DNA of 13,172 nucleotides from Caldisericota bacterium (GTDB taxonomy: Bacteria; Caldisericota; Caldisericia; Cryosericales; Cryosericaceae): NCBI GenBank assembly GCA_022710025.1, contig JAKLHS010000006.1:1-13172 (forward strand), read 5' to 3'. Under the pieces are notes generated by a model. That model saw only the letters and a list, made by a program, of their open reading frames with translations, ran no database searches and had not been told where the DNA came from. A program made the position numbers and the translations under genes. This document shows, piece by piece, positions 6,754 to 13,172 of this stretch (within the stretch, counting starts at the first letter, position 1; the number at the start of each line of letters is the position of its first letter).

Positions 6754-7687
6754 AGAGTTTGATAAGCTTCTCGGCAGCGTGTCCGACCCTGTCGGTAGTA
6801 TGCACATATATCTGCGTTGTCGTAATGTTCTGGTGGCGCAAAGTATCTCGAACTTGTTCAATTGAAGCCCCATCCTCTAGTGCCATTGTTGCAAAGGTGT
6901 GCCTGAGCGAGTGAGCGGAAATCCGCGAAGAATAAACTCCTATACTCACAAACCTCTTCTTGACAACGAAACGCAGTGTTTTTGTCGTGATCCGACCATT
7001 GCTGTTTCGTGGCCCATGTGACACAAACAGGGCGCTGCGTGGATCGTTGCACCTGCGCGCGGCAAGATATCGTGCGATCGGTTCATACGCCTCCCGAGTC
7101 AGAACGACGAAATCATCCTTTGCGTCTTTGCCCTTGCTCCGCACATAAAGCAAAGTGACATTGGACGACTGACGGATATCCCCGACATCGGATGCAACCA
7201 CCTCCATGGTGCGAAGCCCGGTCCGCAGCATGAGGTTGATCATTGCATAATCGCGCAGTCCAACGAGGGCGGTCGTATCGATAGAAGCGAGAAGATCTCT
7301 CGCCTGCTGGACTGTGAGGGGATCACGATTGAAGCCGTAGGAACGTTTGAACCCGCGGATGCCGGCAGTGACGTCCGGGTAAATGCGATTGGACTCCAGA
7401 AACTTGAAAAACTGCCTGACCGACGTCAAATACAAGTTCCCTGTTCTGGGAGAAAGGCCCTGAGCGAGCAGGTGACTCTTGTACTGGACAAGGTCTGTCT
7501 TAGTCAGGTATTCGACAGCACCTCCGGCTTCACGTTCTATCAGGAATGCCTTGAAACGTTTCATGGAATTCCGATAGACAGTCTTACTCTTGAGGCTGAC
7601 ATCTTGTGACAGAAGAAATGCCTCGATCAGCTGATCTAAGTTTTCTGCAAGAGCCCCGGCAGGCGGTCGTGGCGTAATCTCTTTCAT
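6752..7687 (-). CDS. Tyrosine recombinase (XerC/D or integrase type)
   Basis: 311-residue site-specific recombinase that breaks and rejoins DNA through a tyrosine intermediate. The N-terminal SAM-like core-binding domain covers about residues 15-105 and the catalytic domain about 123-311. The full active-site set is visible: R159 (TGLRTMEV), K185 (SKGKDAK), H259 and R262 (AHSLRHTFAT), H285 (LRHQNITTTQIY) and nucleophile Y294. Size and layout fit both chromosomal Xer proteins and small integrases. The ATG overlaps the stop of the upstream DUF59 gene by 4 nt (ATGA), making it the last member of a housekeeping operon, which argues for a stable host function such as chromosome dimer resolution. 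The HNH gene downstream argues for a mobile origin. The sequence alone does not decide between them. Confidence 0.94.
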   Translation of the reverse strand: MKEITPRPPAGALAENLDQLIEAFLLSQDVSLKSKTVYRNSMKRFKAFLIEREAGGAVEYLTKTDLVQYKSHLLAQGLSPRTGNLYLTSVRQFFKFLESNRIYPDVTAGIRGFKRSYGFNRDPLTVQQARDLLASIDTTALVGLRDYAMINLMLRTGLRTMEVVASDVGDIRQSSNVTLLYVRSKGKDAKDDFVVLTREAYEPIARYLAARRCNDPRSALFVSHGPRNSNGRITTKTLRFVVKKRFVSIGVYSSRISAHSLRHTFATMALEDGASIEQVRDTLRHQNITTTQIYVHTTDRVGHAAEKLIKL

Positions 7688-8037
7688 TTATCAGGCGGGC
7701 AATTCTCTCCATCCGGGCTGGCCGGAGTATCGGTGGCAACACCAAGATCTTTCAGTGCATTTTCTTTGATCATGGAGGGATTCCATGGCGGGTCGAAAGT
7801 CAGTTCCACTTTGACCTCCCTCACACCCGTCACTGCGCGGACTGCCTGTTCTGCGGCCTGTAAAAGATAGGAGCTCATCGGGCACTGCGGCGCAGTCATC
7901 GTCATATGCACATCAACATCTCCTTCCTCGGAGACGTCGATTCCATATATGAGCCCCAAATCCACCACATTGATAGGAACCTCCGGGTCATAGACCGTAC
8001 GGAGAGACTCAAGAATCTGTTCTCGTTTGATAGTCAT
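7684..8037 (-). CDS. MIP18/DUF59 family protein, SufT-like iron-sulfur maturation factor
   Basis: 117-residue protein of the MIP18 (DUF59, PaaD/SufT-like) family, members of which assist assembly or transfer of iron-sulfur clusters in the cytosol. Signatures are YDPEVPINVVDLGLIYG (16-32), TMTAPQCPMS (46-55) with the conserved C52, and FDPPWNPSMI (81-90). A C-terminal extension (about 101-117) ends CPPDK and contains a second Cys; its role is unknown. It lies 3 bp after the murA stop and overlaps the recombinase start by 4 nt. No suf genes occur in the window, so this is a standalone copy. Family membership is clear; the client protein is not known. Confidence 0.92.
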   Translation of the reverse strand: MTIKREQILESLRTVYDPEVPINVVDLGLIYGIDVSEEGDVDVHMTMTAPQCPMSSYLLQAAEQAVRAVTGVREVKVELTFDPPWNPSMIKENALKDLGVATDTPASPDGENCPPDK

Positions 8038-8040
8038 AGA

Positions 8041-9318
8041 TCACGCCTCCATTTGGTTGACGCGCGTTACGCGTGCTCCAAGCTGGGCCAGCTTTGCCTC
8101 GAGCGCCTCGTATCCACGGTCTACATGGTGGATCGACTTGACCGTTGTCGATCCGGCTGCCGCCAAGCCAGCCAGTATCAGCGCTGCTCCTCCACGCAGG
8201 TCTTTTGCTTGTACCGTCGCCGAGTTGAGGGCATCGACGCCCTCTATGATAGCTGTTTCCTCCGTCACTTTGATGCGGGCGCCCATGCGCTCCAATTCCA
8301 AAATCGCTCCAAACCTGTTCTCAAAAATGCTCTCGACAATAACCGAATTCCCTTTTGCCAATGTCAGGTATGCCATCATCTGGGGCTGCGCATCGGTCGG
8401 AAACCCCGGGAACGTCAGAGTGCGCACATCTGTCGATCGATACCCCGTCACACCCTTCACAATCACCGCATCATCCCCTTCGACCTCAACAACAGCTCCA
8501 GTTTCACGAAGCTTGGCGATAATCGACCAGATGTGCCGAGCATCAACACCGGCAATGCGCGCCTCCCCCTGGGTAATGGCCACCGCCATCATGAGCGTTG
8601 ACGCCTCGATACGATCCCCAATGACTCGATGCGAAGCACCGTGCAGTTCGCCGACACCCTCTACGCGGAAACCGAACGGAAAGACGGGCACAATTCGAGC
8701 GCCGGCCTTATTGAGGAATGAGATAAGATCGTACACCTCGGGTTCCTGCGCAGCATTGAATACACGGGTCGTCCCTTCTGCCAGCGCGGCGGCAAGCAGG
8801 AGGTTCTCCGTCGCTCCGACGCTGGGAAAATCAAGATAGACATCGCAGGCCTTGAGTGACGGCGCCTGCCCGATGAGATAACCTTCCTTCCATTCAAAAT
8901 GAGTGCCCATGGCCCTCAAACCCTTGATATGAAGGTCGATGGGGCGAGCCCCGATGCTGCACCCGCCAAGAGACGGCAGCATCGCCCGCCGTTCCCGTGC
9001 CAGGAGAGCGCCGACGAGCGTCTGAGTTCCGCGAAGGCTGTAACCGTTTGTGTTCTCAACGCGTGGCTCTACGGGACCCCTGCTGTCAAGAGTGAGTTCC
9101 CCTCCCTCGAACGATACGATCTTGACGCCCATCGTTTCCACCAGTGCGAGGAGAGAACGCAGATCGCTTATATCGGCGACATTCTGAAATGTGACGACGT
9201 CCCGCACAGCAATTGCAGCCGCAACGAGCGGGAGTATCGAGTTCTTGGCTCCGCTGCACCGTACTGTGCCGTGGAGCGGCATCCCTCCTTCAATAAGGAA
9301 GCTTTGGTCCGTATTCAT
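8041..9318 (-). CDS. murA: UDP-N-acetylglucosamine 1-carboxyvinyltransferase
   Basis: Catalyses the first committed step of peptidoglycan synthesis, moving enolpyruvate from phosphoenolpyruvate to UDP-GlcNAc in the cytosol. The 425-residue product shows K25-N26 in SGAKNSILPL, the active-site Cys C120 in GGCSIGARPIDLHI, the catalytic Asp D309 in FPGFPTDAQPQMMA and R375 in DLRGGAALILAGLAA. A Cys at position 120 is the fosfomycin-target form. Lineages with Asp there are naturally resistant, so this enzyme is predicted to be sensitive. The block before the Cys (LRGTQTLVGALLARERRAM) departs from the common MRASxxVLGPLLAR. Its start overlaps the wecB stop by 4 nt, tying peptidoglycan synthesis to the GlcNAc/ManNAc genes upstream. 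Confidence 0.97.
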   Translation of the reverse strand: MNTDQSFLIEGGMPLHGTVRCSGAKNSILPLVAAAIAVRDVVTFQNVADISDLRSLLALVETMGVKIVSFEGGELTLDSRGPVEPRVENTNGYSLRGTQTLVGALLARERRAMLPSLGGCSIGARPIDLHIKGLRAMGTHFEWKEGYLIGQAPSLKACDVYLDFPSVGATENLLLAAALAEGTTRVFNAAQEPEVYDLISFLNKAGARIVPVFPFGFRVEGVGELHGASHRVIGDRIEASTLMMAVAITQGEARIAGVDARHIWSIIAKLRETGAVVEVEGDDAVIVKGVTGYRSTDVRTLTFPGFPTDAQPQMMAYLTLAKGNSVIVESIFENRFGAILELERMGARIKVTEETAIIEGVDALNSATVQAKDLRGGAALILAGLAAAGSTTVKSIHHVDRGYEALEAKLAQLGARVTRVNQMEA

Positions 9319-10442
9319 CTCTCATCCCCCTGGGGTCGCGCATTGAGGTACGCAGCAATGTGACTGACGATCTGCCGGGCGGTAGTTCCATCACCATAAG
9401 GATTGACGGCATCGATGCCGGGTCCGCCAAATCCTCGTGTCGCCAGCTCCTCGAACGAACGAACAATAAGATCTTCGTCTTTTCCTACAAGCTTCACCCA
9501 GCCGCTTTCCACTGCTTCCGGGCGCTCCGTTACCTCCCGTAACAACAGCATGGGCTTGTGCAGGGTGACGCACTCTTCCTGGATACCGCCGGAGTCGCTG
9601 AGAACAGCCACACTCTGCCGTAGCAGGTACAGAAAATCAAAATAGGGAAGAGGGTCGACCAGGATCACATTCTCGATCCCGGATGCAATACTGACGACAG
9701 TGTCGCGCACTATGGGATTCAGATGCACAGGGAAGACAAATGTCAGCTCGCGGTGCTTACGAGAAAGCCGAACCAGCGCATCTGCGAAAACAGCGATGCC
9801 TGCGTCCCAGTTCTCCCGCCGATGAGCGGTCATGACAACGATCGAGCTCCCAGGCGCTATCCCGTTCATGACTGCCGGTGTACGGAGACGTGGTAGAGCC
9901 ATACATACCGCATCAACGATCGAGTTTCCGACGATATGGATGCGCTCCTCACCAATTCCAGATTGCAGGAGATTGTTTTGCGCCTCCTCTGTCGGCGCAA
10001 AACACAGATCCGCCAACTGATCTGTCAGCATACGATTTACCTCTTCCGGGAAAGGGCTGAACTTCTGGTGCGATCGCAGACCGGCTTCGACATGCGCCAC
10101 GGGAATGTGGGCATATGTTGCGCTGAGCGCACCCATGAGGGTCGTGGTCGTATCTCCGTGAACGATGACGAGATCGGGGCGCAGCTCCATGATCGCCTCT
10201 GACAACCGTGTCGCCAGCGTGGCTGTGAGGTACGGCAGGGTCTGGCGTTCTCTCATCACGTTCAGATCTTTCCATGTCTGGATCTCGAACAACGTCACGA
10301 CATCGTCGAGCATCTGCGAATGCTGTCCGGTAAGCAGCACGTACGATTCAAACCGAGAGTCCCGTTCCAGCATTTTTACCACCGGGGCCATCTTGATGGC
10401 TTCCGGACGCGTTCCGAAAACAGAAAGCACTTTCCAGCCCAC
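9315..10442 (-). CDS. wecB: UDP-N-acetylglucosamine 2-epimerase (non-hydrolysing)
   Basis: Interconverts UDP-GlcNAc and UDP-ManNAc, supplying ManNAc for teichoic acids or other surface polysaccharides. From the chosen start it has 375 residues. Motifs in order are GTRPEAIKMAPV, VHGDTTTT, HVEAGLRS, PFPEEVNR, VGNSIVDA, TAHRRENW, PVHLNP, DSGGIQEE, TERPEA and NPYGDG. A GTG at 10442 is preferred. It gives MGWKVLSVFGTRPE, the family's usual N-terminus, begins 1 bp after the wecA stop and has GGGAG about 9 nt upstream. An in-frame TTG at 10466 would add eight residues not found in relatives. The stop overlaps murA by 4 nt. Placement beside wecA supports a joint role in linkage-unit or polysaccharide synthesis. 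Confidence 0.96.
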   Translation of the reverse strand: MGWKVLSVFGTRPEAIKMAPVVKMLERDSRFESYVLLTGQHSQMLDDVVTLFEIQTWKDLNVMRERQTLPYLTATLATRLSEAIMELRPDLVIVHGDTTTTLMGALSATYAHIPVAHVEAGLRSHQKFSPFPEEVNRMLTDQLADLCFAPTEEAQNNLLQSGIGEERIHIVGNSIVDAVCMALPRLRTPAVMNGIAPGSSIVVMTAHRRENWDAGIAVFADALVRLSRKHRELTFVFPVHLNPIVRDTVVSIASGIENVILVDPLPYFDFLYLLRQSVAVLSDSGGIQEECVTLHKPMLLLREVTERPEAVESGWVKLVGKDEDLIVRSFEELATRGFGGPGIDAVNPYGDGTTARQIVSHIAAYLNARPQGDER

Positions 10443-10443
10443 G

Positions 10444-11421
10444 TTATCGCACTCCCAGCAGGGCAATCGCCAAACCGATCGAACACAGGATCACTGTTAC
10501 AAGGTAATACAGTGTCGTAATGCGCCGCTGGCTCCACCCCTTGAAAAGTAAACGGTAATGAAAATGCCCGTTGTCCGCCGCCATGGGCGATTTATGACAA
10601 ACTGCCCGTCGGAATATGCTTGATACCGTCTCTGCAATGGGAATACCCAAGGCGAACACCGATACGATCAACATGACGGTGGTAGGAAGTTTGAGGGCTC
10701 CGTAGACGGACATGCTCGCGATCATGAAACCCAGGAAATTTGACCCCGCATCACCCAAGAACACTTTGGCCGGATTGTAGTTGAACACCAGAAAGCCAAT
10801 GACTGCTCCGAGCAGGGCGATAAGGAGGGCGGCCATGGTCGCCATACCCTTGAAGGCGGCGAAAAAGTACATTGCAAGGAGAATAAGAGATGCCACACCT
10901 CCTGCCAGACCGTCGAGACCATCAATGATGTTGAGAGCGTTGGTGATGCCAACGATCCATATGTATGTAAGGATGATGCCCGCCGAACCCAACTGGATAT
11001 ATCCGCCGCGCAAGAAATCTGTAAACGCCGTCACGCGAACACCGCAGGCGATGACCACGATAGCAGCTACGGACTGGATCATGAGCTTAAGAAACGCTGG
11101 GATGTCGAACATATCATCAAGAAGCATGCCGACAAACATGATGCAACCACCGATGAGAATTCCTTTCAACTGCGTCGTTAGAGAACTAAAGAGCAGAGCG
11201 GAGGCAATGAATGCCATGACGATAGCGATACCTCCCGTTCGCGGAGTCACGCTGCGATTCACACGACGACGCCCGATGAGATCGCTGTCGCTCTCGCCCG
11301 AAGGCTTATCGGTGATTCCGAGATGCAGGCCGAGCTTGATGAAGAGTGGCGTCAGCGCCAAGCTGAGAGCGAGCGCCACGAGAAACGACCAGGCTTGACC
11401 TTGTGTGATGATGACCCGCAT
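10444..11421 (-). CDS. wecA: WecA/TagO-type undecaprenyl-phosphate GlcNAc-1-phosphate transferase
   Basis: Polytopic membrane enzyme that transfers GlcNAc-1-phosphate from UDP-GlcNAc to undecaprenyl phosphate, starting wall teichoic acid or similar glycan synthesis. The 325-residue product has about ten hydrophobic segments and the superfamily motifs TPRTGGIAI (59-67), LLDDMFD (100-106), NALNIIDGLDGLAGG (161-175) and FLGDAGSNFLGF (221-232). The late cytoplasmic motif reads DNGHFHYRLL (283-292). It resembles the HIHH-type motif of WecA/TagO rather than the HHHFE of MraY, so MraY is disfavoured. The second His of that motif is replaced by Tyr. It lies 3 bp after upp and 1 bp before wecB. The acceptor polymer made downstream cannot be told from this window. 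Confidence 0.93.
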   Translation of the reverse strand: MRVIITQGQAWSFLVALALSLALTPLFIKLGLHLGITDKPSGESDSDLIGRRRVNRSVTPRTGGIAIVMAFIASALLFSSLTTQLKGILIGGCIMFVGMLLDDMFDIPAFLKLMIQSVAAIVVIACGVRVTAFTDFLRGGYIQLGSAGIILTYIWIVGITNALNIIDGLDGLAGGVASLILLAMYFFAAFKGMATMAALLIALLGAVIGFLVFNYNPAKVFLGDAGSNFLGFMIASMSVYGALKLPTTVMLIVSVFALGIPIAETVSSIFRRAVCHKSPMAADNGHFHYRLLFKGWSQRRITTLYYLVTVILCSIGLAIALLGVR

Positions 11422-11424
11422 GGA

Positions 11425-12057
11425 TTACTTCGTCCCGTAGATGCGATCGCCGGCATCTCCCAAACCAGGCAAAATGTAGCCGTTTTCGTTGAGCTGGCGA
11501 TCAATCTCCAGAGTGACTACCTTAACGTCCGGATGTTCCCGCTCAAGTACCCTGATTCCTTCTGGCGCAGCGATAATGCAGCAGAAAGAAACACTGGCCG
11601 GATGTCGCTCCTTGACCAGCGATATCGCCATGGATGCACTGCCACCCGTGGCAAGCATCGGGTCCACGACGAAAACGTCAGATCCCGGCATACTGTCGGG
11701 AAGCTTGCAGTAGTATTGAATGGGAGAAAGCGTGGTTTCGTCCCTGAACAGCCCGATATGCCCTACCTTGGCATGAGGTATCATGTCCAGCATGCCTTGG
11801 GCCATCACGAGCCCGGCACGCAGAACCGGCACAATCGTAACTTCATTCTCCAATTCTTGCCCCTCGTATGTTTCCAGGGGAGTTTCGACTGGACAGGATT
11901 TGGTACGCATGTTGCGGCATACCTCGTAGGTCATCAGGCCTGCAAGCTCTTGCGCTAATTGCCTGAAGTCCTTGTGCGTTGTGTTCTTATTACGAAGCAG
12001 CGTGAGTTTATGCTTAATGAGCGGGTGATCCAGAACCTGCACGTTTCTATACTCCAT
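11425..12057 (-). CDS. upp: Uracil phosphoribosyltransferase
   Basis: Salvages uracil by joining it to PRPP to give UMP; cytosolic. The 210-residue product has the family's usual length. It starts MEYRNVQVLDHPLIKHKL, has the PRPP loop VDPMLATGGSA (131-141) and ends GYILPGLGDAGDRIYGTK, the uracil-binding hallmark. Two adjacent ATGs occur at 12060 and 12057. The second is chosen because AGGAG (minus strand, about 12063-12067) then lies at normal spacing. An in-frame TTG at 12153 would add 32 residues without family support. It leads a tight operon with wecA (3 bp gap). Its UMP product feeds UTP and so UDP-GlcNAc, the substrate of the three envelope enzymes encoded after it. Confidence 0.97.
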   Translation of the reverse strand: MEYRNVQVLDHPLIKHKLTLLRNKNTTHKDFRQLAQELAGLMTYEVCRNMRTKSCPVETPLETYEGQELENEVTIVPVLRAGLVMAQGMLDMIPHAKVGHIGLFRDETTLSPIQYYCKLPDSMPGSDVFVVDPMLATGGSASMAISLVKERHPASVSFCCIIAAPEGIRVLEREHPDVKVVTLEIDRQLNENGYILPGLGDAGDRIYGTK

Positions 12058-12315
12058 CATGTCTCCTCGTATTCGATGTTCTGCTATAGAAAAGAACGCT
12101 TCGTAAACGCGACGATATGCAATGGAATCCCTGCGATCTAGTGCAATCTCCAAAGGCGATAGATTTGAGGTCGTTCTGCTGCTGGCATGACCTGCCGTTG
12201 CGAACCATCACTACCCCAGAGTCCAGTTGCGCAAGCTCTGTCACATGGACCTCCGCACTGTATGCCCTGCATCCTATCGTTGCTATTCTATCACCAAAGC
12301 CCGCTGCGTTTCCAT
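12058..12315 (-). other. Gap upstream of upp: structured leader or unrecognised small gene
   Basis: This 258-bp stretch lies between the PLP-protein stop and upp. On the minus strand GGAGGT (12249-12254) sits 4 nt before a GTG at 12244, opening a 65-codon frame that ends at 12047, inside upp. Its product (beginning TELAQLDSGVVMVRNG) is not recognised and its second half looks less protein-like. Several pairings exist. GAGGTCCA (12246-12253) can pair with TGGACTC (12219-12225), hiding the ribosome site, while CAGAG (12236-12240) can pair with CTCTG (12217-12221), which competes for the same bases. Further on, GGCA/TGCC (around 12183-12199) is nested inside GTTC/GAAC. The upp promoter and leader probably lie here. 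No tRNA or known riboswitch was recognised. Confidence 0.35.
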
Positions 12316-13172
12316 TTATAAGGCATCGCAATTGGCGATTCCACGAGCTGTTGCTCGTATCACCTGCCATGCGTTGAGTCCTCCCTGCAAATAGCCGGCA
12401 AAAGGTTCTTGCATGGGTCCGTCGAAACTCAACTCGACGGTAGACCCCTGGATGAATGTTCCTCCCGCCATGAGAATCTCCGCATCATAGCCTCGCATGG
12501 CGCTGGCCTCCGGCTCCGCATCGAAGTCCAGTACAGAACTAGTTTGCACGGCACGCGCAAAAGCAAGAAAACGTTCTTGGGATCCGAATTCGATGCGCAG
12601 GACGATATCCCCTCGCTGCTCGAAAGGGCCGGGATTTACCGGGAACCCATGCTCACTCAGCAAGGCGCTTGCCACAAGGTTCCCGATGAGTGCTTGCTCC
12701 AGCACCAACGGGGCATACAACAGAGCCTTGAGAAAGCTTTCGGAATAGCCCAAGTTCGGGCCTATTTCTGCACCTACTCCCGGACTCGAGTATCGTGTGG
12801 CAGCAAGATTGACTGCTGTATCGGTTCCCACAACATAACCGCCAGTCTGGGCAATACCTGCGCCGAGGTTCTTCATGAATGAAGAAACCAGCATGTCGGC
12901 ACCATCCATCGTGGGTTCGCGGTTCTCGACCAGATCGCCATAGCAGTTATCTACCAAGATGACGGTGTTGGGCGAAACGCGTTTCACGACAGAGATCATA
13001 CCTGCGATCTCGTTCTCCGTCAGGGCACGTATGCGTTTGTACCCCCTGCTACGCTGGATGAGTACCATCCTTGGCGCCATATGCGCGAACATCGTGCGAA
13101 GGCGTCCTTCCCATGAGTCTCGCGGTGTATCTGTCATATCGCACTGTTCATATGTGACACCGAATTCGGCCA
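12316..13172 (-). CDS. Methionine gamma-lyase family (aluminium-resistance family) PLP protein, 5' end missing
   Basis: The C-terminal two-thirds or so of a fold-type I pyridoxal-phosphate enzyme of the family named methionine gamma-lyase-like or aluminium resistance protein; its true reaction is not settled. The visible frame runs open off the right edge. The codons before the Met at 13137 read EFGVTYEQCD, which fits the family, so that Met is internal. Landmarks are LIQRSRGY, VDNCYGDLVENREP (nt about 12950-12910) and SSFMKNLGAGIAQTGGY, where the Lys (nt 12871-12873) is the expected PLP-binding residue. Relatives usually have SLIKNPGGG, so Pro is Leu and one Gly is Ala here. It stops 258 bp before upp, which appears to start a separate or attenuated unit. 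Family confidence is high; role is unknown. Confidence 0.88.
   Translation of the reverse strand, partial: AEFGVTYEQCDMTDTPRDSWEGRLRTMFAHMAPRMVLIQRSRGYKRIRALTENEIAGMISVVKRVSPNTVILVDNCYGDLVENREPTMDGADMLVSSFMKNLGAGIAQTGGYVVGTDTAVNLAATRYSSPGVGAEIGPNLGYSESFLKALLYAPLVLEQALIGNLVASALLSEHGFPVNPGPFEQRGDIVLRIEFGSQERFLAFARAVQTSSVLDFDAEPEASAMRGYDAEILMAGGTFIQGSTVELSFDGPMQEPFAGYLQGGLNAWQVIRATARGIANCDAL

Noticed and set aside
5898..7687. Intact integrative element bounded by attachment sites
   Set aside because: The recombinase and HNH genes are adjacent, but I found no flanking direct repeats, no tRNA target, and the recombinase is fused into the host operon.
8027..8839. Plus-strand frame of 270 codons opposite murA
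   Set aside because: Antisense to murA, whose motifs are complete; the product is low-complexity (Ser, Thr, Arg, Ala) and unrecognisable.
10443..10466. TTG start at 10466 for wecB
   Set aside because: Adds eight residues overlapping wecA; the GTG at 10442 follows the wecA stop by 1 bp and gives the family's normal beginning.
10781..11398. Plus-strand frame of 205 codons opposite wecA
   Set aside because: Mirror of a membrane-protein gene; composition dominated by Arg, Met, Pro and Ala with no domain.
11323..11958. Plus-strand frame of 211 codons opposite upp
   Set aside because: Antisense to a complete upp gene with all motifs, and no family resemblance.
12058..12153. N-terminally extended upp from a TTG at 12153
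   Set aside because: The extra 32 residues are not found in uracil phosphoribosyltransferases, and AGGAG is well placed for the ATG at 12057.

Overview
This is a bacterial chromosomal window made almost entirely of core genes, with balanced to slightly GC-rich composition and the standard code (TGA ends several genes, including def, fmt-side genes and the murA operon). Two long operons converge near 5.9-6.0 kb. The plus-strand order gmk, rpoZ-like, metK, priA, def, fmt resembles the conserved Firmicutes/Clostridia-type order (where coaBC often follows rpoZ). The minus-strand block upp, wecA/tagO-type, wecB, murA also fits a Gram-positive-type or deep-branching Terrabacteria-like cell envelope. 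The divergent omega, the short-loop MetK and the PriA lacking helicase motifs point to a lineage distant from model organisms. I cannot name the taxon from the sequence alone.

Plus strand, 1-5897: the 3' end of an S41 C-terminal processing protease, guanylate kinase, a divergent omega-subunit candidate, an 87-bp leader with two abutting hairpins, S-adenosylmethionine synthetase, a PriA-type protein with intact zinc fingers but no ATPase motifs, peptide deformylase and methionyl-tRNA formyltransferase. Junctions are overlaps or gaps of a few bases except the metK leader. The last two genes form the N-formylmethionine cycle of translation initiation.

Convergent zone, 5898-6751: a 118-bp intergenic region with a perfect consensus DnaA box framed by a short inverted repeat and followed by a 12-bp imperfect palindrome. 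Next come a minus-strand HNH endonuclease with an AP2-like tail (probably a freestanding homing or phage-type gene), then a 139-bp spacer with a small hairpin overlapping the recombinase stop codon.

Minus strand, 13172 down to 6752: a 5'-truncated methionine gamma-lyase-family PLP protein, a 258-bp structured gap, then a tight operon upp, wecA, wecB, murA, a MIP18/DUF59 (SufT-like) gene and a tyrosine recombinase with a complete catalytic set. Upp feeds the uridine nucleotide pool, while WecA, WecB and MurA all consume UDP-GlcNAc, so most of this operon is about envelope precursors. The recombinase at its end overlaps the DUF59 gene by 4 nt, which is unusual for a mobile-element integrase and is the most interesting arrangement here. 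No tRNA, rRNA, CRISPR array or insertion sequence was recognised.
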